Shown here piece after piece: positions 38,081 to 46,881 of a stretch of DNA of 64,000 bases. How positions within the stretch are numbered: position 1 is the first letter of the stretch; every line of letters begins with the position of its first letter. The DNA comes from Pseudomonas sp. C1C7 (GTDB lineage Bacteria; Pseudomonadota; Gammaproteobacteria; Pseudomonadales; Pseudomonadaceae), in assembly GCF_013359595.1 (NCBI RefSeq), contig NZ_JABFMP010000015.1:1-64000 (forward strand), in the 5' to 3' direction. The notes beneath the pieces were generated by a model, which saw only the letters and a program-made list of their open reading frames with translations, had not been told where the DNA came from and searched no databases. Position numbers and translations under genes: made by a program.

Positions 38081-38143
38081 ACGCCTTCGCGGGCAAGCCT
38101 CGTTCCTACAACCTGTAGGAGCGAGGCTTGCCCGCGAAGGCGT
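38081..38143. repeat. REP-like hairpin, family C (copy 4)
   Basis: ACGCCTTCGCGGGCAAGCCT and AGGCTTGCCCGCGAAGGCGT form a near-perfect stem of about 29 bp with a short loop. It lies just after the stop of the choline-type binding-protein gene and may act as its transcription or mRNA end. Confidence 0.88.
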
Positions 38144-38168
38144 ATGTGAAAACGACAAAATGCCTGGG

Positions 38169-39104
38169 TTATTGACTGGCCAACCGCGTGCTCACCATCG
38201 CCAGCCCATCCTTGCCATCGCGGGTGTTAACGCCAGAAAGCCAGGCCTCCAGCACCGCAGGATTAGCCTTGAGCCACGCCTTGGCCGCGGCCCGTGGTTT
38301 CTGGTTCTGGTTCAGCACCGCGTCCATCAGCTGGTTCTCCATGGCCAAACTGAATTCCATGTTCTGCAACAGCTTGCCGACGTTGCTGCATTCCTGCAGA
38401 TAGCCCTTGCGCACGTTGGTGTAGACCGTGGCCTGGCCGTAGTTGGGGCCGAAGTAGTCGTCGCCTCCGCTGAGGTACTTCATCTTGTTGCGGGTGTTCA
38501 TCGGATGCGGTTCCCAGGCCAGGAACACCATCCAGCCGTTCTTGCGCGTGGTGCGCTTGAGTTGCGAGAGCATCGCCGCTTCGCTGGACTCGACGATCTT
38601 GAAGTCCTTCAGGCCGAAGGCGTCCTTGTCGATCATGGTCTGGATCAGCCGGTTGCCGTCGTTGCCAGGCTCGATGCCGTAGAGCTGGCCGTTGAGTTTG
38701 TCCTTGAATTTGGCGATGTCGGCGAAATCGTGCAGCCCGGCGTCGTAGACGTAGTCGGGCACTGCCAGGGTGTATTTGGCGCCATGCAGGTTGGCGCGCA
38801 CGGTTTCCACGGTGCCGGCGTCGCGGTAGGGTTTGATGTCGTTTTCGGTGGTGGGCATCCAGTTGCCGAGGAACACGTCCAGTTCCTTGCCCGACGACAG
38901 CGCGCGGTAGGTCACCGGGATCGACAGCAAGGTGGTCTTGGTTTTGTAGCCCAGCGATTCCAGCACTTCGCTGGCGATGGCGGTGGTGACGGTGATGTCG
39001 GTCCAGCCGACGTCGGAGAAGCGCACCGTGGCGCAGGATTGCGGCTCGGTGGCGTGGGTGAGCAACGGGATACTGAGGGATGCAAGCAAGAGCAAGGCTT
39101 TCAT
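38169..39104 (-). CDS. periplasmic choline/betaine-type substrate-binding protein (ABC transporter)
   Basis: 311 residues with a signal peptide ending at about residue 18 (THA-TEPQ). It belongs to the OpuAC/ChoX family: VRFSDVGWTDITVTTAIA near the start, VFLGNWMPTTENDI, GIEPGNDGNRLIQ and FLAWEPHPMN carry the aromatic and acidic residues used to hold quaternary ammonium groups. No permease or ATPase gene is adjacent. In Pseudomonas the Cbc transporter is known to work with several separately encoded binding proteins, so this may be another client. It lies downstream of the aldehyde dehydrogenase gene on the same strand. Confidence 0.88.
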   Translation of the reverse strand: MKALLLLASLSIPLLTHATEPQSCATVRFSDVGWTDITVTTAIASEVLESLGYKTKTTLLSIPVTYRALSSGKELDVFLGNWMPTTENDIKPYRDAGTVETVRANLHGAKYTLAVPDYVYDAGLHDFADIAKFKDKLNGQLYGIEPGNDGNRLIQTMIDKDAFGLKDFKIVESSEAAMLSQLKRTTRKNGWMVFLAWEPHPMNTRNKMKYLSGGDDYFGPNYGQATVYTNVRKGYLQECSNVGKLLQNMEFSLAMENQLMDAVLNQNQKPRAAAKAWLKANPAVLEAWLSGVNTRDGKDGLAMVSTRLASQ

Positions 39105-39210
39105 GGGTCGACTCCTCAAGGTAAACGTCGGCAGCGGTTTTGGGGTGTCACGGTCTTGTTGTTATGGGTCATGCAAAAGAATCAATGGCTCGCCACAGAT
39201 TGAGTGCTTG

Positions 39211-40692
39211 TTATTTGGCAGGCTCCTCTAGTCCAAACCAGTTCAGCGCCGCAGGTTCAGTGTTGAGGTAGATGTGCTTGAGTTCGGTGAACTCATCGAG
39301 CCCGGCCCGGGACAGTTCGCGGCCGATGCCGCTGGATTTGTAGCCGCCCCACGGCGCCTGGGGGAAAGCGGCGTTGTAGTCATTGATCCACAAGGTCCCG
39401 ACCCGCAACCGCCGGGCCATGCGATGGGCCTTGCCGATGTCTTTGGTCCACACCCCAGCTGCCAGACCGAAGGGTGTGTCATTGGCCAGTCGCAGCGCCT
39501 CGGCCTCATCACCGAAGCGCTCGACGGTGATCACCGGCCCGAAGATTTCCTCTTGGGCAATGCGCATGTCGGCAGTGACGTTGCCCAGCAAAGTCGGCGC
39601 CAGCCAGAACCCGCGATCGAACTGCTCGGGGATCGTCCCACCCGCTAGCAATGTCGCGCCCTGTTCCACAGCCCCGGCAATCATGGTCAGGACCTGATCG
39701 CGATGACCGGCAGAGATCACCGGCCCCATCTGCGTCGACTGATCCAGCCCATTGCCCAGGCGAATCTTCAGGACTCGCTGCTGCAAGGCCTCGACGAAGC
39801 GGTCATGCAGGCTGTCCTCGACCAACAACCGCGAGCCCGCCGAGCAGATTTGCCCGGCATTGAAAAACACCGCGTTCAGCGCCTGATCCAGCGCCACTTC
39901 GAAATCGGCATCGGCAAACACGATGTTCGGATTCTTCCCGCCCAGTTCCAGGGCCACGCGCTTGAAGTTGCCGCTGGCGGCGCGCATCACCTTGCCGCCA
40001 GCCACGGCGCCGCCGGTCAGCGACACCAGGTCCACCTCATGGCTGGCGGCGAGCGCTTCGCCGACATCCCCCTCGCCGCACAACAGATTGAACACCCCGT
40101 CGGGCAACCCGGCCTGCGCCAGCAGGGTGGTCAGGCGATGGGCCGTCATCGGCGTCAGGCTGCTGGGCTTGAACACCACGGTATTGCCGGCGGCCAGGGC
40201 CGGGGCGATTTTCCATGCCGCCTGCAGCAGCGGGTAATTCCACGGCGCGATCAAGGCGCACACGCCCACCGGTTCGCGCTGGTTGAAACTGATCGCATGG
40301 GCCGGGGCGTGGCTGTTGACGCTGGCGCTTTCGCTTTCCAGCACGGCGGCGTAGTAGCGCAAGGTCGCCACCACATTGCCGATATCCCCCAGGCTTTCGC
40401 CCAGGGTCTTGCCGGCGTTGAGGGTTTCCAGGCGCGCCAGGTGTTCGGCGTCCTGTTCGATCAGCCCGGCGATTTTCTGCAGCAGTTGCGCGCGCTCGGT
40501 CACCGGCATTGTCGGCCAGGGACCCTCATCGAACGCCCGCCGCGCGGCGCTGATCGCCAGTTGCGCGTCACCGGGATCGGCGACGGCCACCTGGGCCAGC
40601 ACTTCTTCGGTGGCGGGGTTGATCACATCGCGGTACTGCGGCACCTGCGGCGCTTGCCAATTCCCCGCGATGAACAAACGAATCTGCAGCAT
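39211..40692 (-). CDS. NAD(P)-dependent aldehyde dehydrogenase, betaine-aldehyde type
   Basis: A 493-residue enzyme of the ALDH superfamily. The Rossmann part has VCALIAPWNYPLLQAAWKIA and FKPSSLTP, the general-base Glu is in LELGGKNP, and the catalytic Cys is in FNAGQICSAGSR near residue 290. The start at 40692 removes an upstream stretch without similarity. Neighbours (BetA-like dehydrogenase, choline-type binding protein, GbdR-like regulator) suggest betaine aldehyde or a related amino-aldehyde as substrate. This is inference from context. The gene is divergent from the class II aldolase gene, with a 201-base gap between them. Confidence 0.9.
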   Translation of the reverse strand: MLQIRLFIAGNWQAPQVPQYRDVINPATEEVLAQVAVADPGDAQLAISAARRAFDEGPWPTMPVTERAQLLQKIAGLIEQDAEHLARLETLNAGKTLGESLGDIGNVVATLRYYAAVLESESASVNSHAPAHAISFNQREPVGVCALIAPWNYPLLQAAWKIAPALAAGNTVVFKPSSLTPMTAHRLTTLLAQAGLPDGVFNLLCGEGDVGEALAASHEVDLVSLTGGAVAGGKVMRAASGNFKRVALELGGKNPNIVFADADFEVALDQALNAVFFNAGQICSAGSRLLVEDSLHDRFVEALQQRVLKIRLGNGLDQSTQMGPVISAGHRDQVLTMIAGAVEQGATLLAGGTIPEQFDRGFWLAPTLLGNVTADMRIAQEEIFGPVITVERFGDEAEALRLANDTPFGLAAGVWTKDIGKAHRMARRLRVGTLWINDYNAAFPQAPWGGYKSSGIGRELSRAGLDEFTELKHIYLNTEPAALNWFGLEEPAK

Positions 40693-40893
40693 GGGCGTCT
40701 CCCGCCAAGTGGTCGTGGCCGTCACTATGGCGGGGCGCAAGGGGTGGCTCTTGATCAAACGCGGCATAAGCGCGCCGTTTTCTCACGGCCAGGGCGCTGC
40801 GAAATAGCGGCAGTCTGTGTCGCTTCCCGTCAAGCGCGCGCGAGGCGTCTCTCTACACTGCCAGGCATCCGATCAACCTCTGTGGAGCACGGG

Positions 40894-41622
40894 ATGAGTC
40901 AATCTGTGGAGCAACTGAGAATCCGCCTGGCCTGCGCGTTTCGCTGGGCCGCGCGGTTGAACCTGCACGAGTCCATCGCCAATCACTTCAGCGTGGCGGT
41001 CTCGGGGGATGGCCGCGAGTTCCTGATCAACCCCTATGGCAGGCACTTCTCGCGGATCAGGGCCAGCGACCTGTTGCTGGTCAACGCCGACGACCCCGCC
41101 AGCCTCGACCGTCCGGACGCCCCGGACATCACCGCCTGGGCCTTGCACAGCGCCTTGCACCGCAATCAGCCCCACGCCCGCTGCATCCTGCACACCCATT
41201 CGAAATACGCGACGGCCCTGGCGTGTCTGGCGGATTCGCGCCTGCCGCCGATCGAGCAGAACTGCATGCGCTTTTTCGAGCGGGTGGTGATCGATGAAGG
41301 CTTCGACGGCATGGGTCTTGGAGACGAGGCCGAGCGGGTCAGCCGCCTGCTGGGGGACAAGCCGATCCTGCTGATGGGCAGTCACGGCGTGCTGGTGGCG
41401 GCACCGAGTATCGCCCAGGCGTTCGATGACCTGTATTACTTCGAGCGCGCGTGCGAGACCTACATCACCGCGCTCTCCACTGGCCGCGAATTGCGCATCG
41501 CCAGCGACGCCATCGCCCGCAAGACCTGCCGGCAATGGCTCGACTATCCGGGCTTTGCCGACAAGCATTTCAATGCGCTGCTGGGGATTCTCGACGAAGA
41601 AGAACCCAACTACCGCCATTGA
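40894..41622 (+). CDS. class II aldolase/adducin family protein
   Basis: A 242-residue protein of the AraD/FucA fold. Zinc-binding His residues are in ILHTHSKYATALA and later in LMGSHGVLV; an early ANHFSV and a mid-protein RFFERVVID also match the family. The start at 40894 has TGGAGCACGG upstream. Members cleave phospho-sugars or act as decarboxylases or dehydratases. What it does among quaternary-amine genes is not obvious, and I do not assign a reaction. It is transcribed divergently from the aldehyde dehydrogenase gene. Confidence 0.85.
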   Translation: MSQSVEQLRIRLACAFRWAARLNLHESIANHFSVAVSGDGREFLINPYGRHFSRIRASDLLLVNADDPASLDRPDAPDITAWALHSALHRNQPHARCILHTHSKYATALACLADSRLPPIEQNCMRFFERVVIDEGFDGMGLGDEAERVSRLLGDKPILLMGSHGVLVAAPSIAQAFDDLYYFERACETYITALSTGRELRIASDAIARKTCRQWLDYPGFADKHFNALLGILDEEEPNYRH

Positions 41623-41638
41623 CGCCGTTCACTGACCC

Positions 41639-41806
41639 CTGTAGCAGCTGGCGCAGCGTCCGGCTGCGAAACAGTCGTAAAACCTGCTCGCTCGGTATGC
41701 CTGACACACCGCGTGCACTGATTTCACGACTGCTGCGAAGCCGGACGCAGCCTCGCAAGCTCGACAGCTGCTACAGGGCCGGACGCAGGCTTCGACAGGT
41801 GTTACA
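41639..41806. repeat. long hairpin repeat, family B (copy 4, extended)
   Basis: GTAGCAGCTGGCGCAGCG with TCCGGCTGCG pairs with CGAAGCCGGACGCAG. The left arm has lost a few bases compared with copies 1-3. It carries the same right-hand extension as copy 3 (GACAGCTGCTACAGGGCCGG). It separates the convergent aldolase and regulator genes. Confidence 0.75.
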
Positions 41807-41816
41807 TAAATGCGGG

Positions 41817-42881
41817 TTATTCGGCGCTGGTGGGGCGTTGCTCCTTGCGCAATGGCTGGCGCATCACCGGGGCGGTCCAGACCTGACTGCGGTCTTCGCT
41901 GGGTGGGCAGCCGAAGCGGGCGCGGTAGGTGCGGGAGAAGTGTTCCAGCGAGCCGAAGCCTGAACAGGCCGCGACCTGGGCCACGCTCAGGCGGGTCTGT
42001 TGCAGCAGGCTGTGGGCCCGGGCCAGGCGCAGGGTGAGGTAATACTTGAGCGGCGACAGGCCGGTCTGGTGCTTGAACTGGCGCTCCAGCTGGCGCCGCG
42101 ACAGCCCGACCTGCCCGGCAATCGCCTCGCAATCGAGCGGTTCTTCCAGCGCCTGTTCCATCAACTGCACCGCCCGACGAATCTTGTTGCCGTACAGCCC
42201 GGTGTTGGTCAGGCCGCCGTCGAGCTGGTTGTCCGCCGGCGCGCGAACTTGGCCCATCAACATATGCATGCCGATCTCCCGGGCCAGTTCGCTGTCGATG
42301 CTCTGGCCGATCCAGCCCAGCAGCATGTCCAGGGTGGTGGTCGCGCCGGCGCAGGTCAGGCGCTGGCGTTCCAGGGTGTAGAGCTGCGGCTTGGCGTTGA
42401 CCCGTGGATAACTTTCCTGAAAACCCTGCAGGTTGTCCCAGTGCACGGCGGCTTCGTAGCCATCGAGCACACCGGCGGCCGCCAGCAGCTCGGTGCCGGT
42501 TTCCACGCCCATCAACACCGCGCCGAACAGCGCCTGCTTGCGCAGCCAGCTCTTGAGCGCCAGGTTGCGGCTGTGTTTGTGCACATCGAAACTGGCGATC
42601 ACCAGACAGGCATCGAACCCCTGATCGGCCTTCAAACCGTCATTGGCGACGGTGATCAGGCCGTTGCTGGCCTGCACCGGCTCGCCGTCCAGCGACAGCA
42701 GCGACCACTGGAACAGCTGGCGCTGGGTCAACCAGTTGGCGATGGCCAGCGGTTCCAGCACCGCGGCCAGGCCGAAGTTGGAAAACGACGGCAACAGCAA
42801 CACCGCCACGCGCAGCGGCGCGACATCGTCGCGCCGCCAGGTGAATCGGCTTTCTGTATTACTGCACGACTGATTGCTCAT
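41817..42881 (-). CDS. GlxA/GbdR-type AraC-family transcription regulator
   Basis: 354 residues: an N-terminal DJ-1/PfpI-like domain (LRVAVLLLPSFSNFGLAAVLEP, ASFDVHKHSRNLALKSWL, VLMGVETGTELLAAAGVL) with no clear catalytic function, then a C-terminal AraC helix-turn-helix pair (AIAGQVGLSRRQLERQFK and VAQVAACSGFGSLEHFSRTYRA). This layout is that of GbdR and CdhR, which activate glycine-betaine and carnitine catabolism. It starts 9 bases after the GMC oxidoreductase stop, so it is co-transcribed with an enzyme gene of the cluster it probably controls. Confidence 0.88.
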   Translation of the reverse strand: MSNQSCSNTESRFTWRRDDVAPLRVAVLLLPSFSNFGLAAVLEPLAIANWLTQRQLFQWSLLSLDGEPVQASNGLITVANDGLKADQGFDACLVIASFDVHKHSRNLALKSWLRKQALFGAVLMGVETGTELLAAAGVLDGYEAAVHWDNLQGFQESYPRVNAKPQLYTLERQRLTCAGATTTLDMLLGWIGQSIDSELAREIGMHMLMGQVRAPADNQLDGGLTNTGLYGNKIRRAVQLMEQALEEPLDCEAIAGQVGLSRRQLERQFKHQTGLSPLKYYLTLRLARAHSLLQQTRLSVAQVAACSGFGSLEHFSRTYRARFGCPPSEDRSQVWTAPVMRQPLRKEQRPTSAE

Positions 42882-42890
42882 GACTGATCT

Positions 42891-44552
42891 CTATCGTTGC
42901 CGTGTCCGCCATTGCGGGTGAGTCCAGACCGCTGCCTGGCTGCCCGGCAGCGGTGGCCTGCCACGAATCATATCGCTGGCCTTTTCCGCGATCATCACCG
43001 TTGGCGCATTGGTGTTGCCGCTGACAATCACCGGCATGATCGAGGCGTCCACCACCCGCAGGCTGTCCAGGCCGTGCACGCGCAATTGCGCATCGACCAC
43101 CGCTTCGACATCGCCCGCCGGGCCCATTTTGCAGGTGCCGCTGGCATGGTAGCCGGTTTCCGTCACTTGCCTGGCCCAGGCATCCAGCGCTTCGTCACTT
43201 TGCGCCTGGGCACCGGGCACCAGTTCTTCGCCGCGGAACGCGGCCATGGCCGGTTGCCCGATGATCTCGCGCACCAACCGGGCACCGGCGCGCATGTCGG
43301 CTCGATCCTGCTCGGTTTTCAGGTAATTGAACAGGATGCGCGGCGGTTGCCTCGGGTCAGCGCTGCTCAGCGTGACGCTGCCCAGGCTGGTGGGGCGCAT
43401 CAGGTCGATGTGGATCTGGAACGCGTGATCGGGCACCAGATCGACGCTGCCGGGTTTCACCGCCAGTGGCATGAAGGTCAGTTGCAGGTCCGGATGTTCG
43501 ACCCCGGCCCGGGAACGGATGAACGCTCCGGCTTCAAAATGGTTGCTCGCCGCCGGGCCGTCGTGGGTGGCGAACCAGCGGGCGCCGATCCACCATTTGC
43601 CCGGCGCAGTGGTCCAGGGGTAGAGCGATACCGGCTTTTTGCACAGGTACTGCACCACGGTGTCGGGGTGATCGTTGAGGCGCCGGCCTACGCCGGGCAG
43701 ATCCTGTTTGACCGTGATCCCCAGGTCGCGCAATTCCGCTGCCGGACCCACTCCCGAGAGCAACAGCAATTGCGGCGAATTGATCGCCCCGGCGGTCAGC
43801 AGCACTTCGCGTCGGGCAAAGGCCTGATGAGTTTCGCCGCTCTGTTCGTACTCGATGCCGATGGCGCGCGCGCCGTCGAACAGGATGCGCAACGCCAGCG
43901 CATCGGTGTTGACCTGCACGTTGCCGCGGCCCAGGGCTTCGCTCAGATAACCTCGCGAGGTGCTCCAGCGCCGGCCGTTGCGGGTGGTGCGATCCACCGG
44001 GCCGAAGGCCTCCTGGCGATAACCGTTGAGGTCGTCGCTCAGGCCATAGCCGGCCTCGGCGCCGGCCTTGAGGAACGCCGCGCACAAGGGTGTTTGCACA
44101 TCGCCTGGGGTGACGTGCAGATGCCCGGCGGCGCCACGGTAGTCGTCTTCTCCGTCGGCGTGGGTCTGGGCCCGCTTGAAGTACGGCAGCACGTCCTGAT
44201 AACCCCAGCCGGTGCAGCCCTGTTCGGCCCAGGCGTCATAGTCCCGGGCGTGGCCACGGATGTAGACCATGCCGTTGATCGACGATGAACCGCCCAGGGT
44301 CCGGCCGCGCGGCGTGCCGATGCGGCGGCCGTCCAGATAGGGTTCGGGCTCCGAGCTGTAGCTCCAGTTGTAACGCGTGCCACCGACCACCAGTCCCACT
44401 GCGGACGGCATGTCGATGGTCCAGCTCTTGTCCGCAGGCCCGGCTTCGAGCAACAGGATTTGCGTGGCCGGGTCCTCGCCGAGGCGATTGGCCAACACAC
44501 AGCCAGCGGACCCTGCGCCCACGATCAGGTAATCAAACTCATGGTTGGCCAT
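42891..44552 (-). CDS. GMC-family FAD oxidoreductase, choline-dehydrogenase-like
   Basis: A 553-residue flavoprotein. It has the FAD-binding GAGSAG at the N-terminus, the GMC signature GRTLGGSSSINGMVYIRG near residue 85, the second signature GAINSPQLLLLSGVG near residue 260, and the active-site His in YHASGTCKMG near residue 475. It resembles BetA but is not necessarily the housekeeping choline dehydrogenase. It lies between the Rieske oxygenase and the regulator, all on the minus strand. Likely role is oxidation of a choline-like alcohol to an aldehyde for the neighbouring dehydrogenase. Confidence 0.9.
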   Translation of the reverse strand: MANHEFDYLIVGAGSAGCVLANRLGEDPATQILLLEAGPADKSWTIDMPSAVGLVVGGTRYNWSYSSEPEPYLDGRRIGTPRGRTLGGSSSINGMVYIRGHARDYDAWAEQGCTGWGYQDVLPYFKRAQTHADGEDDYRGAAGHLHVTPGDVQTPLCAAFLKAGAEAGYGLSDDLNGYRQEAFGPVDRTTRNGRRWSTSRGYLSEALGRGNVQVNTDALALRILFDGARAIGIEYEQSGETHQAFARREVLLTAGAINSPQLLLLSGVGPAAELRDLGITVKQDLPGVGRRLNDHPDTVVQYLCKKPVSLYPWTTAPGKWWIGARWFATHDGPAASNHFEAGAFIRSRAGVEHPDLQLTFMPLAVKPGSVDLVPDHAFQIHIDLMRPTSLGSVTLSSADPRQPPRILFNYLKTEQDRADMRAGARLVREIIGQPAMAAFRGEELVPGAQAQSDEALDAWARQVTETGYHASGTCKMGPAGDVEAVVDAQLRVHGLDSLRVVDASIMPVIVSGNTNAPTVMIAEKASDMIRGRPPLPGSQAAVWTHPQWRTRQR

Positions 44553-44607
44553 GGTTCGTTTTGCTCCATAAATGAAGAAACGGATCTTTTACTGACAACT
44601 CGGAACC

Positions 44608-44698
44608 CTGTGGGAGCGGGCTTGCCCGCGATAGCGGTGTATCAGACAAAACAATGTCGACTGACACGCCCTCATCGCGGGCAAGCCCGCTCCCACAG
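44608..44698. repeat. REPIN-like doublet, family C (copy 5)
   Basis: CTGTGGGAGCGGGCTTGCCC and GGGCAAGCCCGCTCCCACAG are perfect inverted copies separated by about 50 bases. It lies between the Rieske and GMC genes, inside what would otherwise be one operon. Confidence 0.88.
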
Positions 44699-44712
44699 GT
44701 ACGGCGGCGCGG

Positions 44713-45882
44713 TCAGATCGAAGACTCGCCATGAATCCCGTTGAACACCAACCGATGAAAGTGATGCACCAGATGCTCGCTTTCATTGCTGCGCTGCGCA
44801 TCGATCATGTACCGCCCCTGGTCATACCCCAGCGAGCGCAGGCCTTTCTGCACCGAAATGTTCAGGGCGATGTCTTCCGGGCCCAGGTCCTCGTTCATCC
44901 ACTTCATGCATTGCTCGCTGACCTTGGCGGTCTCGGCATTGCTGGAGTAGTAGCCGAAGCGCAGCAGCGAGCGCTCGGCGTCCAGCGGAATCATGATGAA
45001 CGAGCCCAGGAACTCCGAGAACGGGAAGGTGTAGAAGGTGTTGTTCGGCCACATGCCGATGTTGAAGAAGCACTCGTCCGGGTTCAGGTCCTTGCGCAGT
45101 GGCACGCCGTAGGCTTCGGTCACCGAGAGGTTGGCCGGGGCGATGTAGGTCCACCAGTTGTCGCGTTTGGTCAACTGGTAGCCTTTGAAGTCGATCAGCT
45201 TGGCCAGGTCGATATGGCAGGGGCCGGACAGCTTGAAGTGATAGCCCTCGATGGAGTTGTCCATGATCACCTTCCAGTTGGCCGGCACGATCACGTCCTG
45301 CTCCTCGATCAGGCGCATGTTGGCCAGGTCCGGAAACACCCGGCGCATTTCCTCGTCGGCACCGGGGAACAGATCGCGCAACGACGGGGCTTTCGGGTCG
45401 AGGTTGAAGTAGATGAAGCCGCCCATTTCCTCGGTGCGGATCTTCGGGATGTTGAACTGCTGCAGCTCGAAGTTTTTCATCTTCTCGCAGCGCGGCGCAC
45501 TGCGCAGGCTGCCGTCCATTTCGTAGCACCAGGAGTGATAGGCGCAACGCACCACGCCGCCGGTGGTGCCGCGCCGCTCTTCGAGCAGGCGATTGCCGCG
45601 ATGCTGGCAGACGTTATGGAACGCGTGGATCTGCCCCTGCCGGTTTTTCGCCACTACCACGCTCTGGTCGAACAGATCCGTCACCACGTACTGCCCCGGC
45701 TCGGCAAACTCACTGACGTGCCCGGCCACATGCCAGGCATGCATGAAAATGTTGTCGCGCTCGGCCTTGAACAGGGTCTCGTCGTAGAAGTAGCGCGAGG
45801 GCAGGGTGAAGGCTTCTTCCGGATCCTGATGGTCCCAGCCGTCGATCGAGCTGTGAGCCTTGAGGGTATTGTTATTTTGCAT
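44713..45882 (-). CDS. Rieske non-heme iron oxygenase, alpha subunit (GbcA/choline-monooxygenase-like)
   Basis: A 389-residue oxygenase. The Rieske 2Fe-2S ligands are seen in CQHRGNRLL (C-x-H) and CAYHSWCY (C-x2-H) around residue 90-110. The catalytic domain has the mononuclear-iron region DNSIEGYHFKLSGPCHIDL around residue 210, with the two His residues. The family includes glycine-betaine demethylase GbcA, stachydrine demethylases and carnitine oxygenase CntA, all acting on quaternary amines. No reductase partner gene is adjacent, so electrons must come from an oxidoreductase elsewhere. The substrate cannot be named from sequence. Confidence 0.88.
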   Translation of the reverse strand: MQNNNTLKAHSSIDGWDHQDPEEAFTLPSRYFYDETLFKAERDNIFMHAWHVAGHVSEFAEPGQYVVTDLFDQSVVVAKNRQGQIHAFHNVCQHRGNRLLEERRGTTGGVVRCAYHSWCYEMDGSLRSAPRCEKMKNFELQQFNIPKIRTEEMGGFIYFNLDPKAPSLRDLFPGADEEMRRVFPDLANMRLIEEQDVIVPANWKVIMDNSIEGYHFKLSGPCHIDLAKLIDFKGYQLTKRDNWWTYIAPANLSVTEAYGVPLRKDLNPDECFFNIGMWPNNTFYTFPFSEFLGSFIMIPLDAERSLLRFGYYSSNAETAKVSEQCMKWMNEDLGPEDIALNISVQKGLRSLGYDQGRYMIDAQRSNESEHLVHHFHRLVFNGIHGESSI

Positions 45883-46017
45883 GGGACGATCTCCTCGGTG
45901 CCTGGTGCCGCACGGTACGGCTTGCTGTTGTGGGTCCTAATCTAGGGGGCGGGGAGGAGGGTGGATTGATGGAAAGCGACCAGTTGCGGGGTGAAAAGAT
46001 CAAGGGACATTGGTGCG

Positions 46018-46081
46018 AAAAGATCGCGGCCTGCGCCAGTTCCTGCATGTGGAGTGGCGCTGCCTGAGGCTGCGATCTTTT
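46018..46081. repeat. REP/REPIN-like element, family A (copy 7)
   Basis: AAAAGATCGCGGCCTGCGCC pairs imperfectly with CTGCCTGAGGCTGCGATCTT. It is more decayed than the other copies and lies upstream of the Rieske gene. Confidence 0.75.
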
Positions 46082-46103
46082 GATCCTGAAATCTGTTGCG
46101 CGG

Positions 46104-46478
46104 CTATGCCTTCGACAGACCAGTTGGCGGGTCGATGTTATCCAGCGCTCGATTGACCAGTAGCTCGCCCAAAACCGCCAGTTGCTGAATCGCCAGCATG
46201 ACATTGCGGCGCGAACCTTCCAGCTCGCACGCCAGGTCCGTGGCCATGACATTCAGGGAGGCGAGGGTTTCACAGGCGTGGCAAAGCAAGGACTCGGTGT
46301 CGATGTCTGGAATGATGGTGAAGACATGGCTGACCGGGTCCGGGCGGTTCGGGTTGCGCAGGCGCGCGCTGACGAGAGGCTCGGTGATGTCGGAGCGCTT
46401 GGTTGTATCGGTTGTATCGGTTGTTTCGCTGGCGGAAGGATCGGGGGATTTTTGGGTGTTTGAGGTGGTCTTTTTCAT
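46104..46478 (-). CDS. small DUF6124/DUF3077-type Pseudomonas protein
   Basis: A 124-residue protein of unknown function. The first 50 residues are Thr/Ser/Asp-rich and probably disordered. The rest resembles a family of short proteins frequent in Pseudomonas: VFTIIPDIDTESLLCHACETLASLNVMATDLACELEG and then a helical stretch with AIQQLAVLGELLVNRALD. The start is well supported by AAGGAGC eight bases upstream. No signal peptide. It stands alone next to the AT-rich islet. Family naming is from memory and should be confirmed. Confidence 0.7.
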   Translation of the reverse strand: MKKTTSNTQKSPDPSASETTDTTDTTKRSDITEPLVSARLRNPNRPDPVSHVFTIIPDIDTESLLCHACETLASLNVMATDLACELEGSRRNVMLAIQQLAVLGELLVNRALDNIDPPTGLSKA

Positions 46479-46881
46479 GTCAGTGCTCCTTGCACAGTTG
46501 AGATGTGCCAGTTCCTACCATCAATCAGGATGGATGGGTGGCAGTGAGTAAGTTGGCTGGCCGGCAATTTATTACCAGAAGATTCAAGATATTTAATCAA
46601 AAAAATGAACATCTATGTAATTAAATGATTCATGTTTTTTTAGTTGTATTTGTCTGTCGGATATTTCTTTAGTGAACGTTTTGTTTTCTGAAGGAAATAT
46701 CACCTTTGAGAGTAGGGCGGATCTGTAGGAATCAAGTTTTAGTCGGGGCCGTAAATGATTGTTTGACGGTTGTATCCAATGATTGCAGTATTGCTTTTTT
46801 GTAATGAGGTCAGTGTCCAAAGATGGATCTCAAAACCTCGCCTGCATCGTTTTTGTCCAGCAATCATGTGGTTATTGACTG
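46479..46881. other. AT-rich intergenic region at the edge of the islet
   Basis: After about 46,560 the sequence changes from GC-rich to clearly AT-rich, with runs such as AATCAAAAAAATGAACA. This 403-base stretch holds the promoter of the DUF6124-type gene and, near 46,800-46,880, presumably that of the XRE regulator. A 75-codon minus-strand frame (46593-46820) has no recognisable features. I see no transposase or att-like direct repeat. Confidence 0.6.

Noticed and set aside
39703..40893. Long in-frame extension upstream of the class II aldolase
   Set aside because: It lies antisense to the aldehyde dehydrogenase gene. The family similarity and a ribosome site support a start at 40894.
46593..46820. 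A 75-codon minus-strand frame in the AT-rich gap
   Set aside because: No ribosome site or motif; short frames are common by chance in AT-rich DNA.
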